The notes: a model not told the origin generated them from the sequence alone. A stretch of 55,427 nt of DNA from an uncultured Rhodospirillales bacterium (GCA_902777205.1 CACYSU010000015.1:1-55427), one strand, 5' to 3'; positions 7,575 through 15,761 are shown, counted from the first letter of the stretch. Translations and numbers: made by a program.

Positions 7575-8609
7575 TCACCTGCGCCGCGCCGCCAAAGACG
7601 CGACAATCCGCGCGGTCACGGGATTGATCTTGCGGTCGCGCATCCCCTGCTGCGTTTTTCCGGCTTCTTTCGTCGCCGGATCGTTTTCACTGCCGCGCAC
7701 TTTCAGCGTGTTCAAGGACGGATCCGGCTTTTCTCCGGTCAACTTTTCGCGTTTGGCGAAATATTCCTCGGCGACATCGCGCGTTTCCGGCGCGATCGAC
7801 AGCTTGTCCGCGTTTTCCAAAACATCCGGACGATCCGCCCAATAGCATTTTCCGGCGGCGTTGTGACAAAACAGGTTGACCACGTCGGAGGATTTAAGCT
7901 TTTCGTCATACGGCGCGAAATCCTCGTCTTCCATCATCTCCTGCATGACATCGGTGATGTCCGCCTCGTACGCTTCCATCATATCGACATCCTTGTACCA
8001 TCCCTCGAACGCGCCCTGCAGCATCTTGTCCGTCACGGGCGATTCCGGATCGGGCGCCGCGTTCATAAACCCTTCGGCGATATCGACGGAATCCTCGGCA
8101 AAGCTGTTCCACGGGGCGGCGTTTCCGGAATTGACGCGGATTTCGTGGCACGTCGCGGCGGCGGCCGTTTCGGCGTCCGCTTCCAACGCGCGGTTGTGCA
8201 TCACCTCGCCCCTGACATCGTAACATCCGTATTCGGCCGTCGCGCCGCGGATGAATTGCTGCGCGTGTCTGGATTCATGCGCCAGCGTCGCCACCAGCAG
8301 CCCGTCGTCCATACTGGGGTTCAAAACGATCATGGCGCTGCCCGCTTCGCAAAATCCGCAAGTGTCCTTTTGCTTTTCCATTGTCAGCGTGTATCCGGCT
8401 TTGGCGGCGTCCTCCAACACGGCGCGGCCGAACGGCGAGTTTTCGGCGATCGTGTTGACCAGATGCGTCAACCGCTTGACATCGGCGGGGCCGCATTTCT
8501 TCCCCGGACGCCCGACGATTTGGATATCCACCAACGGCTTTTCATCGGGATAGGATTTATTGGGAACGTTTTTTTTGCCGAAAACCTGTTTAGGGGTTGA
8601 ATTTGCCAT
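7575..8609 (-). CDS. Putative metallopeptidase, divergent single HExxH domain (DUF6782-like)
   Basis: A 344-residue protein, the most divergent member of the local family. It has H111-E112-S-R-H115 and E143 in 'RALEADAETAAA'. 'VKRLTHLVNTIAENSPFG' corresponds to the 'PRMI..NRLAKS' helix of the others, and 'GAFEGWYKD' to their 'FKGWYDQ'. The 'CGFCEAG' cysteines before the motif are kept. It has no signal peptide, and its C-terminus is basic. GGAGG stands five bases before ATG. It carries its own terminator and is separated by 284 AT-rich bases from the next pair, so it is probably transcribed alone. Same uncertainty about substrate and family name as its neighbours. Confidence 0.7.
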   Translation of the reverse strand: MANSTPKQVFGKKNVPNKSYPDEKPLVDIQIVGRPGKKCGPADVKRLTHLVNTIAENSPFGRAVLEDAAKAGYTLTMEKQKDTCGFCEAGSAMIVLNPSMDDGLLVATLAHESRHAQQFIRGATAEYGCYDVRGEVMHNRALEADAETAAAATCHEIRVNSGNAAPWNSFAEDSVDIAEGFMNAAPDPESPVTDKMLQGAFEGWYKDVDMMEAYEADITDVMQEMMEDEDFAPYDEKLKSSDVVNLFCHNAAGKCYWADRPDVLENADKLSIAPETRDVAEEYFAKREKLTGEKPDPSLNTLKVRGSENDPATKEAGKTQQGMRDRKINPVTARIVASLAARRR

Positions 8610-8726
8610 TTGAACCTCCGCCGGACTTGTTTAAATCAAATGGAAGATAGCACCGTTTTGACAAAAACAAAACACATTTTTTGTCAAAAACGGATAAAAA
8701 AACACTCCGCCCCGTTTGAAAAGATG

Positions 8727-8755
8727 TTGCCAACGCGCAAAATCCGTCGTATATT
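8727..8755 (+). promoter_or_regulatory. Sigma-70 promoter of rpsU
   Basis: TTGCCA (8727-8732), 17 bases, TATATT (8750-8755). Predicted start near 8762, giving a leader of about 160 bases before rpsU. Confidence 0.6.
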
Positions 8756-8761
8756 AAAGGA

Positions 8762-8922
8762 AGTGATAAACCGCTTTCCGTAAAGGAGGGGATTTTTCTC
8801 TTTTCGCCGGAGAAGAGCTTTTTATGGTTGAATTTTCGTCTGTTTTCGGGTAATTTTCCCCCGAACAGCTGATTTTGTGTTTATCGGAGAATAATCTCCT
8901 CTTACAAAAGGATGTGAATTTT
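8762..8922 (+). promoter_or_regulatory. Structured leader of rpsU with an orphan Shine-Dalgarno sequence
   Basis: About 160 untranslated bases. Three short hairpins are visible: CTCTT/AAGAG (8798-8817), TTCGGG/CCCGAA (8845-8865) and GGAGA/TCTCC (8886-8899), the last ending 23 bases before the start codon. AAAGGAGG at 8782-8789 is an excellent ribosome binding site but has no start codon after it. It could bind 30S subunits or pair with CTCCT at 8896-8900. An autogenous control region for bS21 is plausible but not shown. Confidence 0.4.
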
Positions 8923-9129
8923 ATGGTACAGGTTATCGTACGTGACAACAATGTCGATCAGGCTTTGAAAGCTTTGAAAAAGAAAATGCAGCGCGAAGGC
9001 GTTTTCCGTGAAATGAAATTGCGCCGCAACTTTGAAAAGCCGTCCGAAAAGAAAGCCCGCGAAAAGGCCGAAGCCGTTCGCCGCGCCCGCAAGTTGGAAC
9101 GCAAGCGTTTGGAACGCGACGGATTCTAA
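8923..9129 (+). CDS. rpsU: 30S ribosomal protein bS21
   Basis: A 68-residue, very basic protein beginning [19 protein letters not shown], the classic bS21 opening. It continues with '[31 protein letters not shown]' in pieces typical of alphaproteobacteria and a C-terminal Arg/Lys helix. bS21 binds near the 3' end of 16S rRNA on the 30S platform and assists initiation. The frame is open to 8875, but ATG 8923 gives the exact family N-terminus and has AAAAGGA ten bases ahead. It is monocistronic: own promoter, long leader, and terminator directly after. Confidence 0.97.
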   Translation: MVQVIVRDNNVDQALKALKKKMQREGVFREMKLRRNFEKPSEKKAREKAEAVRRARKLERKRLERDGF

Positions 9130-9152
9130 GCATCGCGAAAATCCATAAAAGG

Positions 9153-9179
9153 CGGAAGAGAAATCTTCCGTCTTTTTTT
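9153..9179 (+). terminator. Intrinsic terminator of rpsU
   Basis: CGGAAGA (9153-9159), loop GAAA, TCTTCCG (9164-9170), then T-C-TTTTTTT. Perfect stem and strong U tract. Confidence 0.9.
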
Positions 9180-9248
9180 GTGCTTTTTGCGGCCGGCCGT
9201 TCATAGCTGCCGGCGATTTTGTCTATTTTGGAAAAATTACGCTATTTC

Positions 9249-9278
9249 TTGACACCCCCGCCCCGCCCGTGCTATATA
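9249..9278 (+). promoter_or_regulatory. Strong sigma-70 promoter of the 552-residue protein gene
   Basis: TTGACA (9249-9254), 18 bases, TATATA (9273-9278). It stands about 30 bases ahead of ATG 9307, which also has a near-perfect AGGAGGA site. Confidence 0.65.
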
Positions 9279-9306
9279 TATTTTAAAGTATGCAGGAGGA
9301 TATCCC

Positions 9307-10965
9307 ATGGACAAAACATCGACAGCCGCACAAAAGGACAAACTTTCGCCGGAACAGGCCGCGTCCATCCGGATATCCCGCGAAATGGCCGCCAAACTGA
9401 AAACCAAGTGGGAGGATCTGCAAAAACGCCAAAACGGCCGGCGCGTCAGATCGGACGACCGCATCAGCTCCGTTTCCATCATCCGCAGCCGTCAGGGCAA
9501 GGAATCCGTGCGCGTCAACATGGGCGACGGCCGCGAAATCCTCGGCGCGTCCATGGAACGGGCGGCCGCCGAATTTGAAAAAACGGCGCGCAAAGTTTAC
9601 GCCGGTTCCAGAATCGAAGAATTTTTAAGAAAGATCAAAGAAAACGGCTGGGATGCCGTCGAAGGCGAAATCCCCGCCGAAATCAAGGACGCCGTGCGCA
9701 GCGCGTGCGAACGCGCGAACATTTCCCTGTCGTCCAAAGGCGAACGCGCCAAGGAACGCGAAGCGTCGCAGCGCGCTGCCGAAACGGCCGACCGCGCCAT
9801 AAAGGCCGCCGTCCGTCCCGCCGCGCAGCCGGCCGCGTTCGACAACAAAAAAGCGGCCGATTTCATTGTCGCCGCCGCCGTCGCCGACTTCGCCGCCTCC
9901 GCTTTCTGTAAAAACAGCGGCATAAAGATGATCAAGCCGACGCAACAACGCCGCAAGGGATCGTCCTCCAAACGCGAAACAATCGCCCTGAAAATGCCGG
10001 ACGGCTCTTTATTTAACATCGATCAGGTCGGCGACAACATCAACGCCAACCGTGTCAAAGCGCAGGCGATAGCCGAAACTTTGTTCCGTCGCGAAAAAGG
10101 GTGGCCTGCGGAAAAAGGCGACGAAAAACTGTTGGCGGCCATGGCGAAACTGAAAATCGAAACGCTGGCCGATTTGCTGCAAAAATCCGGCCGCGTCAAC
10201 AACGTGTCCGACAAACTGATCCCTGAAAAATACAAGGCCGCTTTGGCGCAGGAAAAAGAGAAAGACATCAACAATTTGAAAATATTCAATGAAAAATTCC
10301 GCCCGCCAAGAGCCAATGGCGGAAATAAAACCAAACGCACCGCCGAAACCGTATCGCTGGATATGCGGGTCGGACGCAATATTGACGATATGGTGCAGGA
10401 ATGCCGCGCGAACAAAAATGAAAATAAAAAACTTTCCGCCGAGGATATGAACAAATACACCCTGCTCAACTTTTACGGCAAAATGAACAAAGAGGACGTC
10501 ATCACACCCGCCGCTGAAAAATTCGCGGCGCAAATGGCGGAAAAGGGCGTTTCCGGTAAAGAGTTGTTCGCCAAATACAACAACGGCAAAACGTCGCAAA
10601 AGGAAATGGAAAGCTATATCGCCGACCGTGTCAGCGGGAAACTGCCCGCCCCCGCCCCGAAAAAAGGCAAAAAGAAGAAAAAACAGAACACGGCCGCCTC
10701 CCCCGCCAAAAAAACGGCCGGCGCGGAAAAAACAACCGCGAATGAAAAACGGCGCGTGCTGGAACAGATGAAAGCGGATTACGCGGCGCAAAAACGACCG
10801 CAGCCCAAAGGATTGCAGCAGCAAATCGCCGGCCGGCAAACAACGGCCGCCGCGAAAACGGCAACAGGCAACACCGCGCCCCACCCCGCCGCCAAACGGC
10901 CGGTCGCCCTGTCCCCCGCGATGCAGGCGGCGCTGATCAAACAACGCATCACGCCCACGCGCTGA
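9307..10965 (+). CDS. Hypothetical lysine/alanine-rich protein
   Basis: A 552-residue hydrophilic protein that I do not recognise. Residues 1-180 are helical and charged. A short apolar stretch, 'AADFIVAAAVADFAASAF' near 185-205, is the only candidate membrane-proximal segment. Residues 280-430 hold a folded-looking region ('AMAKLKIETLADLLQKSG', 'TLLNFYGKMNKED'). From about 440 the tail is low complexity: a Lys run ('KKGKKKKKQN'), Ala, Pro and Gln. This composition suggests nucleic-acid binding or an intrinsically disordered tail. It has its own consensus promoter and AGGAGGA six bases before ATG, pointing to high expression. It ends 181 bases before the tracrRNA terminator region; no functional link to CRISPR is visible. 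Confidence 0.7.
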   Translation: MDKTSTAAQKDKLSPEQAASIRISREMAAKLKTKWEDLQKRQNGRRVRSDDRISSVSIIRSRQGKESVRVNMGDGREILGASMERAAAEFEKTARKVYAGSRIEEFLRKIKENGWDAVEGEIPAEIKDAVRSACERANISLSSKGERAKEREASQRAAETADRAIKAAVRPAAQPAAFDNKKAADFIVAAAVADFAASAFCKNSGIKMIKPTQQRRKGSSSKRETIALKMPDGSLFNIDQVGDNINANRVKAQAIAETLFRREKGWPAEKGDEKLLAAMAKLKIETLADLLQKSGRVNNVSDKLIPEKYKAALAQEKEKDINNLKIFNEKFRPPRANGGNKTKRTAETVSLDMRVGRNIDDMVQECRANKNENKKLSAEDMNKYTLLNFYGKMNKEDVITPAAEKFAAQMAEKGVSGKELFAKYNNGKTSQKEMESYIADRVSGKLPAPAPKKGKKKKKQNTAASPAKKTAGAEKTTANEKRRVLEQMKADYAAQKRPQPKGLQQQIAGRQTTAAAKTATGNTAPHPAAKRPVALSPAMQAALIKQRITPTR

Positions 10966-11145
10966 CCGCCGGAACGCAAGCCGGAATCCGGATAACCGCG
11001 ACATCAAACCGCGCCGCGCTTTCAACCGGCTGCAACACCTGATCGCCGCGTTCCGAACGACAGCAGCACCGGATATCCGATCGCCGTACTATCATAAACC
11101 GCCGCCGCGTCACAGCCGACCGGCGGCTTTCCATATTCTTTTGAT

Positions 11146-11242
11146 AAAAAGAAAGGGGGCGACGCGCGGTCAACCCCCGAATTTTGTGTGTCTTTGACAC
11201 TTGTTAGCGGAAAGAACACAAAATAATCATCTGCTAAATGAT
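11146..11242 (-). ncRNA. tracrRNA of the type II-C CRISPR system
   Basis: Read on the minus strand. The upper anti-repeat (11236-11217) pairs with the 3' half of the crRNA repeat in 19 of 20 positions. After a bulge, CCGCTAAC (11210-11203) pairs with the repeat start GTTGCGG around one bulged U. Next comes a perfect nexus hairpin GTGTC-AAA-GACAC (11200-11188), then a GC-rich hairpin with GGGGG/CCCCC arms (11178-11155) and the tail TTTCTTTTT (11154-11146), an intrinsic terminator. This is the order of a II-C tracrRNA: anti-repeat, nexus, terminal hairpin. The predicted promoter is TTGCAC (11277-11272), 17 bases, CAATAT (11254-11249). It guides RNase III trimming where used, and Cas9 loading. 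Confidence 0.85.
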
Positions 11243-11251
11243 ATATGGATA

Positions 11252-11277
11252 TTGCCATATTCAACCGAATAGTGCAA
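11252..11277. promoter_or_regulatory. Dyad holding overlapping divergent cas9 and tracrRNA promoters
   Basis: TTGC-NN-TATTC and GAATA-NN-GCAA arms make an imperfect 26-bp palindrome, 9 of 13 positions per arm. On the plus strand TTGCCA (11252-11257), 17 bases, CAAGAT (11275-11280) points at cas9. On the minus strand TTGCAC (11277-11272), 17 bases, CAATAT (11254-11249) points at the tracrRNA. Each -35 box coincides with the other's -10 region. Both -10 boxes match only 3 of 6 consensus bases. Confidence 0.45.
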
Positions 11278-11312
11278 GATATTTTTAGTTGATTTTCACA
11301 CAGGGGTTGCAA

Positions 11313-14300
11313 ATGGATTATATTCTGGGATTGGATTTGGGATCGACATCATTGGGATGGAGCGTTGTCGAATTGGATAAAACCGGCGTCCCCGTCCGGT
11401 TGGAACGCATGGGCGTGCGCATTTTTTCAGACGGACGTGACAGTAAAAGCAAGGAACCGCTGGCTGTCGCGCGCAGAACGGCGCGTGGAATGCGCAGACG
11501 CCGCGACCGCTATGTGATGCGCCGCGAAACATTGATGCGCAAGCTGGTAAAATACGGTTTGATGCCCGAAAATGAATCCGAACGCAAAGCCTTGGAACGG
11601 TTAAATCCATATGAACTGCGCGCAAAAGGACTGAATGAAAAGCTGCCGCCCTATGAATTGGGGCGCGCCTTGTTTCACATCAACCAACGCCGCGGATTTA
11701 AAAGCAACCGCAAAACCGATCGCAAAAACGACGAAGCCGGCGCGATGAAATCCGCGATCAGGGATTTGACCGAAAAAATGACCGAAAGCGGCGCGCGGAC
11801 TTTGGGTGAATACTTGTATAATTTAAACAAAGACAAAAAATCGACACAGAATTTCGCCCCCGTCCGCGTGCGCACGCATTTGGAAAAAAGCAAGGCCGTT
11901 TATTCCATGTATCCCACGCGAGAAATGTACGAAGACGAAGTGCGCCAAATCTTTTTAAAACAGAATTTAAGCGATGAAATCAAAGCCGATTTGTTCCATA
12001 CGATTTTCGATCAGCGCCCTTTGAAAACGCCGCCGAAAGGCCGCTGTCCCTTTGAAAAAAGCGAAGAACGCTGCTATATCGCCTTTCCCGCGTTTCAACG
12101 TTTTCGCGCGTTGCAGCAAATCAATCAGCTGCGGGTACGCGACGACTTTACCGAAGTCGAATTGAACGACAAGCAAAAACGGGAACTGCGCCATTGGCTG
12201 CTGGATGATTTTTCAAAGCTGGACAAGGATTACCGCCTGACGTTCGCGGCAATTAAAAAGATTCTGAAATTGCCCAAAAACGTTAAATTCAATTTGGAAT
12301 CCGAACGCCGCAAAGGATTGGACGCGGACAAGACCTCCGCGCAGCTGCGCCCTCTGTTCGGAACTATTTGGGCGGAAAAGCAGGACGAAATCGTCGATTT
12401 GCTGCTGAATATGGAAAACGAAGACGAATTGAAGCAGGCTTTACGGAAATACGGCTTGCCCGATGAACAAATCGAACGGGTGCTGGCCGTGAATTTGCCG
12501 GACGGCACGGGATCGCTCAGCTTGAAAGCGATCGGTAAAATCAATCCTTTTTTGGAACAGGGAATGATGTACGACAAAGCGGTCGTCGCGGCGGGATATG
12601 TGTTTTCTAAAAAATTCGACAAGCTGCCCGATAAATATGAATCTTTCATTGATCCCGAATACGGCACCGTTTTTGATGAACTGCCCTATTACGGACAGGT
12701 TTTGCCAGAACAGGTCATCGGCGGAACGGGTAAGGACGAAGACAGAAATGATGAAGCCAAATTTTTCGGAAAAATCAACAACCCGACCGTTCATATCGCG
12801 TTAAACCAAGTGCGAAAACTAGTGAATGCCTTGGTAAAGAAATACGGTCATCCGAATTCGATCGTCGTCGAGCTGGCGCGTGATCTGAAGTTGTCGCGCG
12901 ACGAAAAAAAACGCCTTGAAAAAGAGCAAACGCAAAATGAAACGGAAAATAAGAAAATCGCTGAGGAATTTCAAAGATTAAATTCGGAAAAAGGACTAAA
13001 TATCAAAAATAATTACGATAACCGTATGAAATACAAACTGTGGGAAGATTCGTCCAAAAATCCGATGCAACGATGCTGCCCGTTTTGCGGCAAACCGATT
13101 CCCGCGGTGGAATTGGCAATGTCGGCGGAATTTGAAATTGAGCATTTGCTGCCGTTTTCACGCTCTTATCTGGATGCGCGATCAAACAAAGTACTTTCCT
13201 GCCGCCGGTGCAATCGTGAAAAAGGAAACCGTTCGCCGTGGGAAGCTTTCCATAACGACGCCAAACGCTGGAATGAAATTCTGGCGCGCGCGGAAAATCT
13301 GCCCGAAAACAAACGCTGGAAATTCAACGAAGACGCTTTTAAACGACTGCAAGATGAAAATGGCGACGTGCTGGCGCGAATGTTGACCGACACGCAATAT
13401 ATGTCGCGAATCGCGCGGCAATATTTGTGTTTTGCGGCAAATCCGAAACGGGTTTACGGCATTCCGGGGCAGTTGACATCAAAATTGCGCGAGCATTGGG
13501 GATTAAACTCCATTTTAAGCGAACAGCACGAAAAGGACCGCACCGATCACCGCCACCATGCGATCGACGCTTTTGTCGTTGCTTGCACCAGTCGCGGAAC
13601 ATTGCAAAAGTATGCGACAGAACGGCGTGATTTCGGCGAAATGCCGCAAGAAAAAGCACCGCACATCCCCTTCCCTGCGTTCAGATTGGCGGAAATCAAA
13701 GAGGCTTTTGATCAAATCGTGATTTCACACAAACCCGATCACGGCAATCCGCGAAAGGCGATCCGGCAAGGTAAAACCGTCGCCAAATTGCACGAAGAAA
13801 CATATTACGGCATGATCGGCGAAGGCGAGAAAAAAGGAACCGTACGGTTAACGAAAAGAGTTCCTTGTTTGGCGTTTACAAAGTCGTTCAACCCTCAAAA
13901 GAAACCGTATAAGCTGGAGGATATTGTCGATCAAAACAGAACAGCGAACAAAATTCGTAAACGATTGGAAAATTCAGATCCCGCGGATTACGAAAAAATC
14001 GTTATGGCATACTTTAACGAAAGAGGTATGAAACGCGTTAAAGTGTTTGAAGACCGGAACAAAAATGTTGTTTTGGCGTTCCATGACAGAAAGACGGGGC
14101 AACCGTACCGTTACGCGATTTACGGCGGTAACGCGTATGCCGAAATTTACTGTCCCGACCGCGGCAAAAACGCCGGAAAATGGCAGCTGGAAATCATACC
14201 GAATTTTAAAGCACATCAGAAAGGCTTTGTTCCGAACTGGCGGCACACGGACGCGCACGCAAAACTGATTATGCGTCTGCACATCGACGATATGGTCGCC

Positions 14301-14519
14301 TATGAAGAAAATGGAGAAACCGTTATTGCGCGCGTCAAAAAGATGACTGGTAATTTATTCTATTTAAGACCTCATCATGTAGCGAAAGAAGAAGCCGATA
14401 AGTTGTCATGGGCTGCTTCTGCAGAACAACTCAGGCTACATAATGGACGTAAAATCACCGTCACTATTGACGGCGTTGTTCTTGATTCAAAACGTCCGAA
14501 GGGCGACACGGATGGATAG
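11313..14519 (+). CDS. cas9: Type II-C CRISPR RNA-guided endonuclease Cas9
   Basis: A 1068-residue Cas9, a compact II-C size. RuvC-I is 'YILGLDLGSTSLGW' with D8; the arginine-rich bridge helix lies at about 54-80; RuvC-II 'SIVVELARDLKL' has E520; RuvC-III 'DHRHHAIDAF' has H749 and D752. The HNH centre is E610-H611 ('EIEHLLPFS') with N634, 23 residues on as in SpCas9 H840/N863. C589-x-x-C592 and C630-x-x-C633 flank the HNH and look like a Cys4 zinc site. All catalytic residues are present, so both strands of a target should be cut. ATG 11313 is chosen (AGGGG ahead) over TTG 11289. It overlaps cas1 by 8 bp; no csn2 or cas4 is present. Confidence 0.97.
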   Translation: MDYILGLDLGSTSLGWSVVELDKTGVPVRLERMGVRIFSDGRDSKSKEPLAVARRTARGMRRRRDRYVMRRETLMRKLVKYGLMPENESERKALERLNPYELRAKGLNEKLPPYELGRALFHINQRRGFKSNRKTDRKNDEAGAMKSAIRDLTEKMTESGARTLGEYLYNLNKDKKSTQNFAPVRVRTHLEKSKAVYSMYPTREMYEDEVRQIFLKQNLSDEIKADLFHTIFDQRPLKTPPKGRCPFEKSEERCYIAFPAFQRFRALQQINQLRVRDDFTEVELNDKQKRELRHWLLDDFSKLDKDYRLTFAAIKKILKLPKNVKFNLESERRKGLDADKTSAQLRPLFGTIWAEKQDEIVDLLLNMENEDELKQALRKYGLPDEQIERVLAVNLPDGTGSLSLKAIGKINPFLEQGMMYDKAVVAAGYVFSKKFDKLPDKYESFIDPEYGTVFDELPYYGQVLPEQVIGGTGKDEDRNDEAKFFGKINNPTVHIALNQVRKLVNALVKKYGHPNSIVVELARDLKLSRDEKKRLEKEQTQNETENKKIAEEFQRLNSEKGLNIKNNYDNRMKYKLWEDSSKNPMQRCCPFCGKPIPAVELAMSAEFEIEHLLPFSRSYLDARSNKVLSCRRCNREKGNRSPWEAFHNDAKRWNEILARAENLPENKRWKFNEDAFKRLQDENGDVLARMLTDTQYMSRIARQYLCFAANPKRVYGIPGQLTSKLREHWGLNSILSEQHEKDRTDHRHHAIDAFVVACTSRGTLQKYATERRDFGEMPQEKAPHIPFPAFRLAEIKEAFDQIVISHKPDHGNPRKAIRQGKTVAKLHEETYYGMIGEGEKKGTVRLTKRVPCLAFTKSFNPQKKPYKLEDIVDQNRTANKIRKRLENSDPADYEKIVMAYFNERGMKRVKVFEDRNKNVVLAFHDRKTGQPYRYAIYGGNAYAEIYCPDRGKNAGKWQLEIIPNFKAHQKGFVPNWRHTDAHAKLIMRLHIDDMVAYEENGETVIARVKKMTGNLFYLRPHHVAKEEADKLSWAASAEQLRLHNGRKITVTIDGVVLDSKRPKGDTDG

Positions 14520-15417
14520 AATCATCGAAATTGCGCAAGATAATCGACACTTGGCGACGGAGCACGGATTTATGACTGTCGCCGAAAATGGATCGGAAAT
14601 AGGCCGCGTTCCCCTTGACCAAATCGGCGCAGTTATCGCCAACGCGCACGGCTTGACGTATTCCAACAACTTGTTAGTGCGTCTGGCGGAGCAAAACGCG
14701 CCTTTGGTGATTTGCGGCAGCAATCACGTCCCCGTTTCCGTTATGCTTCCTTTGGACGGCCATCATTTGCAGGGCGACATCATCACGGCGCAAGCGGCGA
14801 TGAAACAAACAACGCTGAACCGTTTTTGGAAAGAAATCATTCAGGCTAAAATCAGACAGCAGGCGGAAGTATTGGACGCCTGCGGTTTGCCGGACAAACC
14901 ATTGCGTTATATGATTCCGCAAATCAAAAGCGGCGATCCCGAAAATTTAGAGGGACAAGCCGCGCGATTTTATTTTCAAACATTTTTTGGCAAAGCTTTT
15001 CGCCGCGACAGAACGCAGCAAGGCATCAACGCTTTGCTGAACTACGGTTACACGATTTTACGTTCCGCCGTTATTCGCGCGATTGTCGGCGCGGGACTGC
15101 ATCCGTCCTTGGGCATTCACCATTGCAACCAATACAACCCTATGCGGCTGGCTGACGATTTAATGGAACCGTTTCGTCCTCTGGTTGATTTTTGCGTGCA
15201 TCGGCTGGTCGTTGACAAAGTGGAGGAAGTCAACACCGCCGCCAAAAAAAGATTGGTTTCCTTGCTGTCATGCACGGCACAAACGGACAAAGGCGCGATT
15301 GAAATCAACACACTGATTTTAAATTTGGCCGTTTCAATGGCGAAATGCGCGTTGGGACAGGCGGAAAAATTGGACTTGCCGCCGCCGATGACGGGAATGG
15401 CGCTGTGGGGATTGTGA
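14512..15417 (+). CDS. cas1: CRISPR-associated endonuclease Cas1
   Basis: A 301-residue Cas1, the integrase subunit that with Cas2 inserts new spacers. The likely catalytic set is visible: E147 in 'ENLEGQAARFYF', H203 in 'HPSLGIHH', and the acidic 'ADDLMEPFRPLVD' following. The frame is open back to 14443 inside cas9, but ATG 14512 matches the II-C start (MDRIIEIAQDNRHL) and overlaps the cas9 stop by 8 bp, indicating translational coupling. cas2 follows with no gap. Intact, so the locus should be able to acquire spacers. Confidence 0.96.
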   Translation: MDRIIEIAQDNRHLATEHGFMTVAENGSEIGRVPLDQIGAVIANAHGLTYSNNLLVRLAEQNAPLVICGSNHVPVSVMLPLDGHHLQGDIITAQAAMKQTTLNRFWKEIIQAKIRQQAEVLDACGLPDKPLRYMIPQIKSGDPENLEGQAARFYFQTFFGKAFRRDRTQQGINALLNYGYTILRSAVIRAIVGAGLHPSLGIHHCNQYNPMRLADDLMEPFRPLVDFCVHRLVVDKVEEVNTAAKKRLVSLLSCTAQTDKGAIEINTLILNLAVSMAKCALGQAEKLDLPPPMTGMALWGL

Positions 15418-15747
15418 ATGTCGGTAACGGGGTATAATTTAATGTGGATGATGGTCATGTTCGATTTACCCGTAACTGAACCCGAAGAACGCAAGCGCGC
15501 GACGGCGTTCCGGAATTATTTGCTGGACGAAGGTTTTGAGATGAGCCAGTTTTCCGTATATCTGCGTTTTTGCGGCACGCGCGAAATGGCCAATCCGTTT
15601 GTGAAACGAATCAAAGCGCATATTCCGCCCGATGGAAATGTCAGTATTTTATTTTTTACGGACAAACAGTTCGCGGATATCATTACATTTCAGAATCGAA
15701 AACCCGTTTCCATGGCTGAAACACCTGATCAACTGACGCTTTTTTAA
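15418..15747 (+). CDS. cas2: CRISPR-associated protein Cas2
   Basis: A 109-residue Cas2. 'MWMMVMFDLPV' is the signature first strand with the metal-binding Asp, followed by 'ERKRATAFRNYLLDEGFEMSQFSVYLRF' in fragments typical of II-C Cas2, and the 'NVSILFFTDKQF' strand. It is the structural partner in the Cas1-Cas2 integration complex. ATG follows the cas1 stop directly; starts at Met9 or Met11 are also possible, since related proteins often begin at 'MWM'. It ends the operon, and a terminator follows 14 bases downstream. Confidence 0.95.
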   Translation: MSVTGYNLMWMMVMFDLPVTEPEERKRATAFRNYLLDEGFEMSQFSVYLRFCGTREMANPFVKRIKAHIPPDGNVSILFFTDKQFADIITFQNRKPVSMAETPDQLTLF

Positions 15748-15761
15748 CCTTGGAATATAGA

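Noticed and set aside
10966-11145. GC-rich inverted repeat (CCGCCG/CGGCGG near 11102-11128) as an extra RNA gene
   Set aside because: It lies just beyond the tracrRNA terminator and is most simply a weak terminator of the 552-residue protein gene; no promoter or conserved shape was seen.
11203-11241. Anti-repeat region as a stray degenerate CRISPR repeat unit
   Set aside because: It is followed on the minus strand by a nexus hairpin and an intrinsic terminator, the layout of a tracrRNA, and is a single copy.
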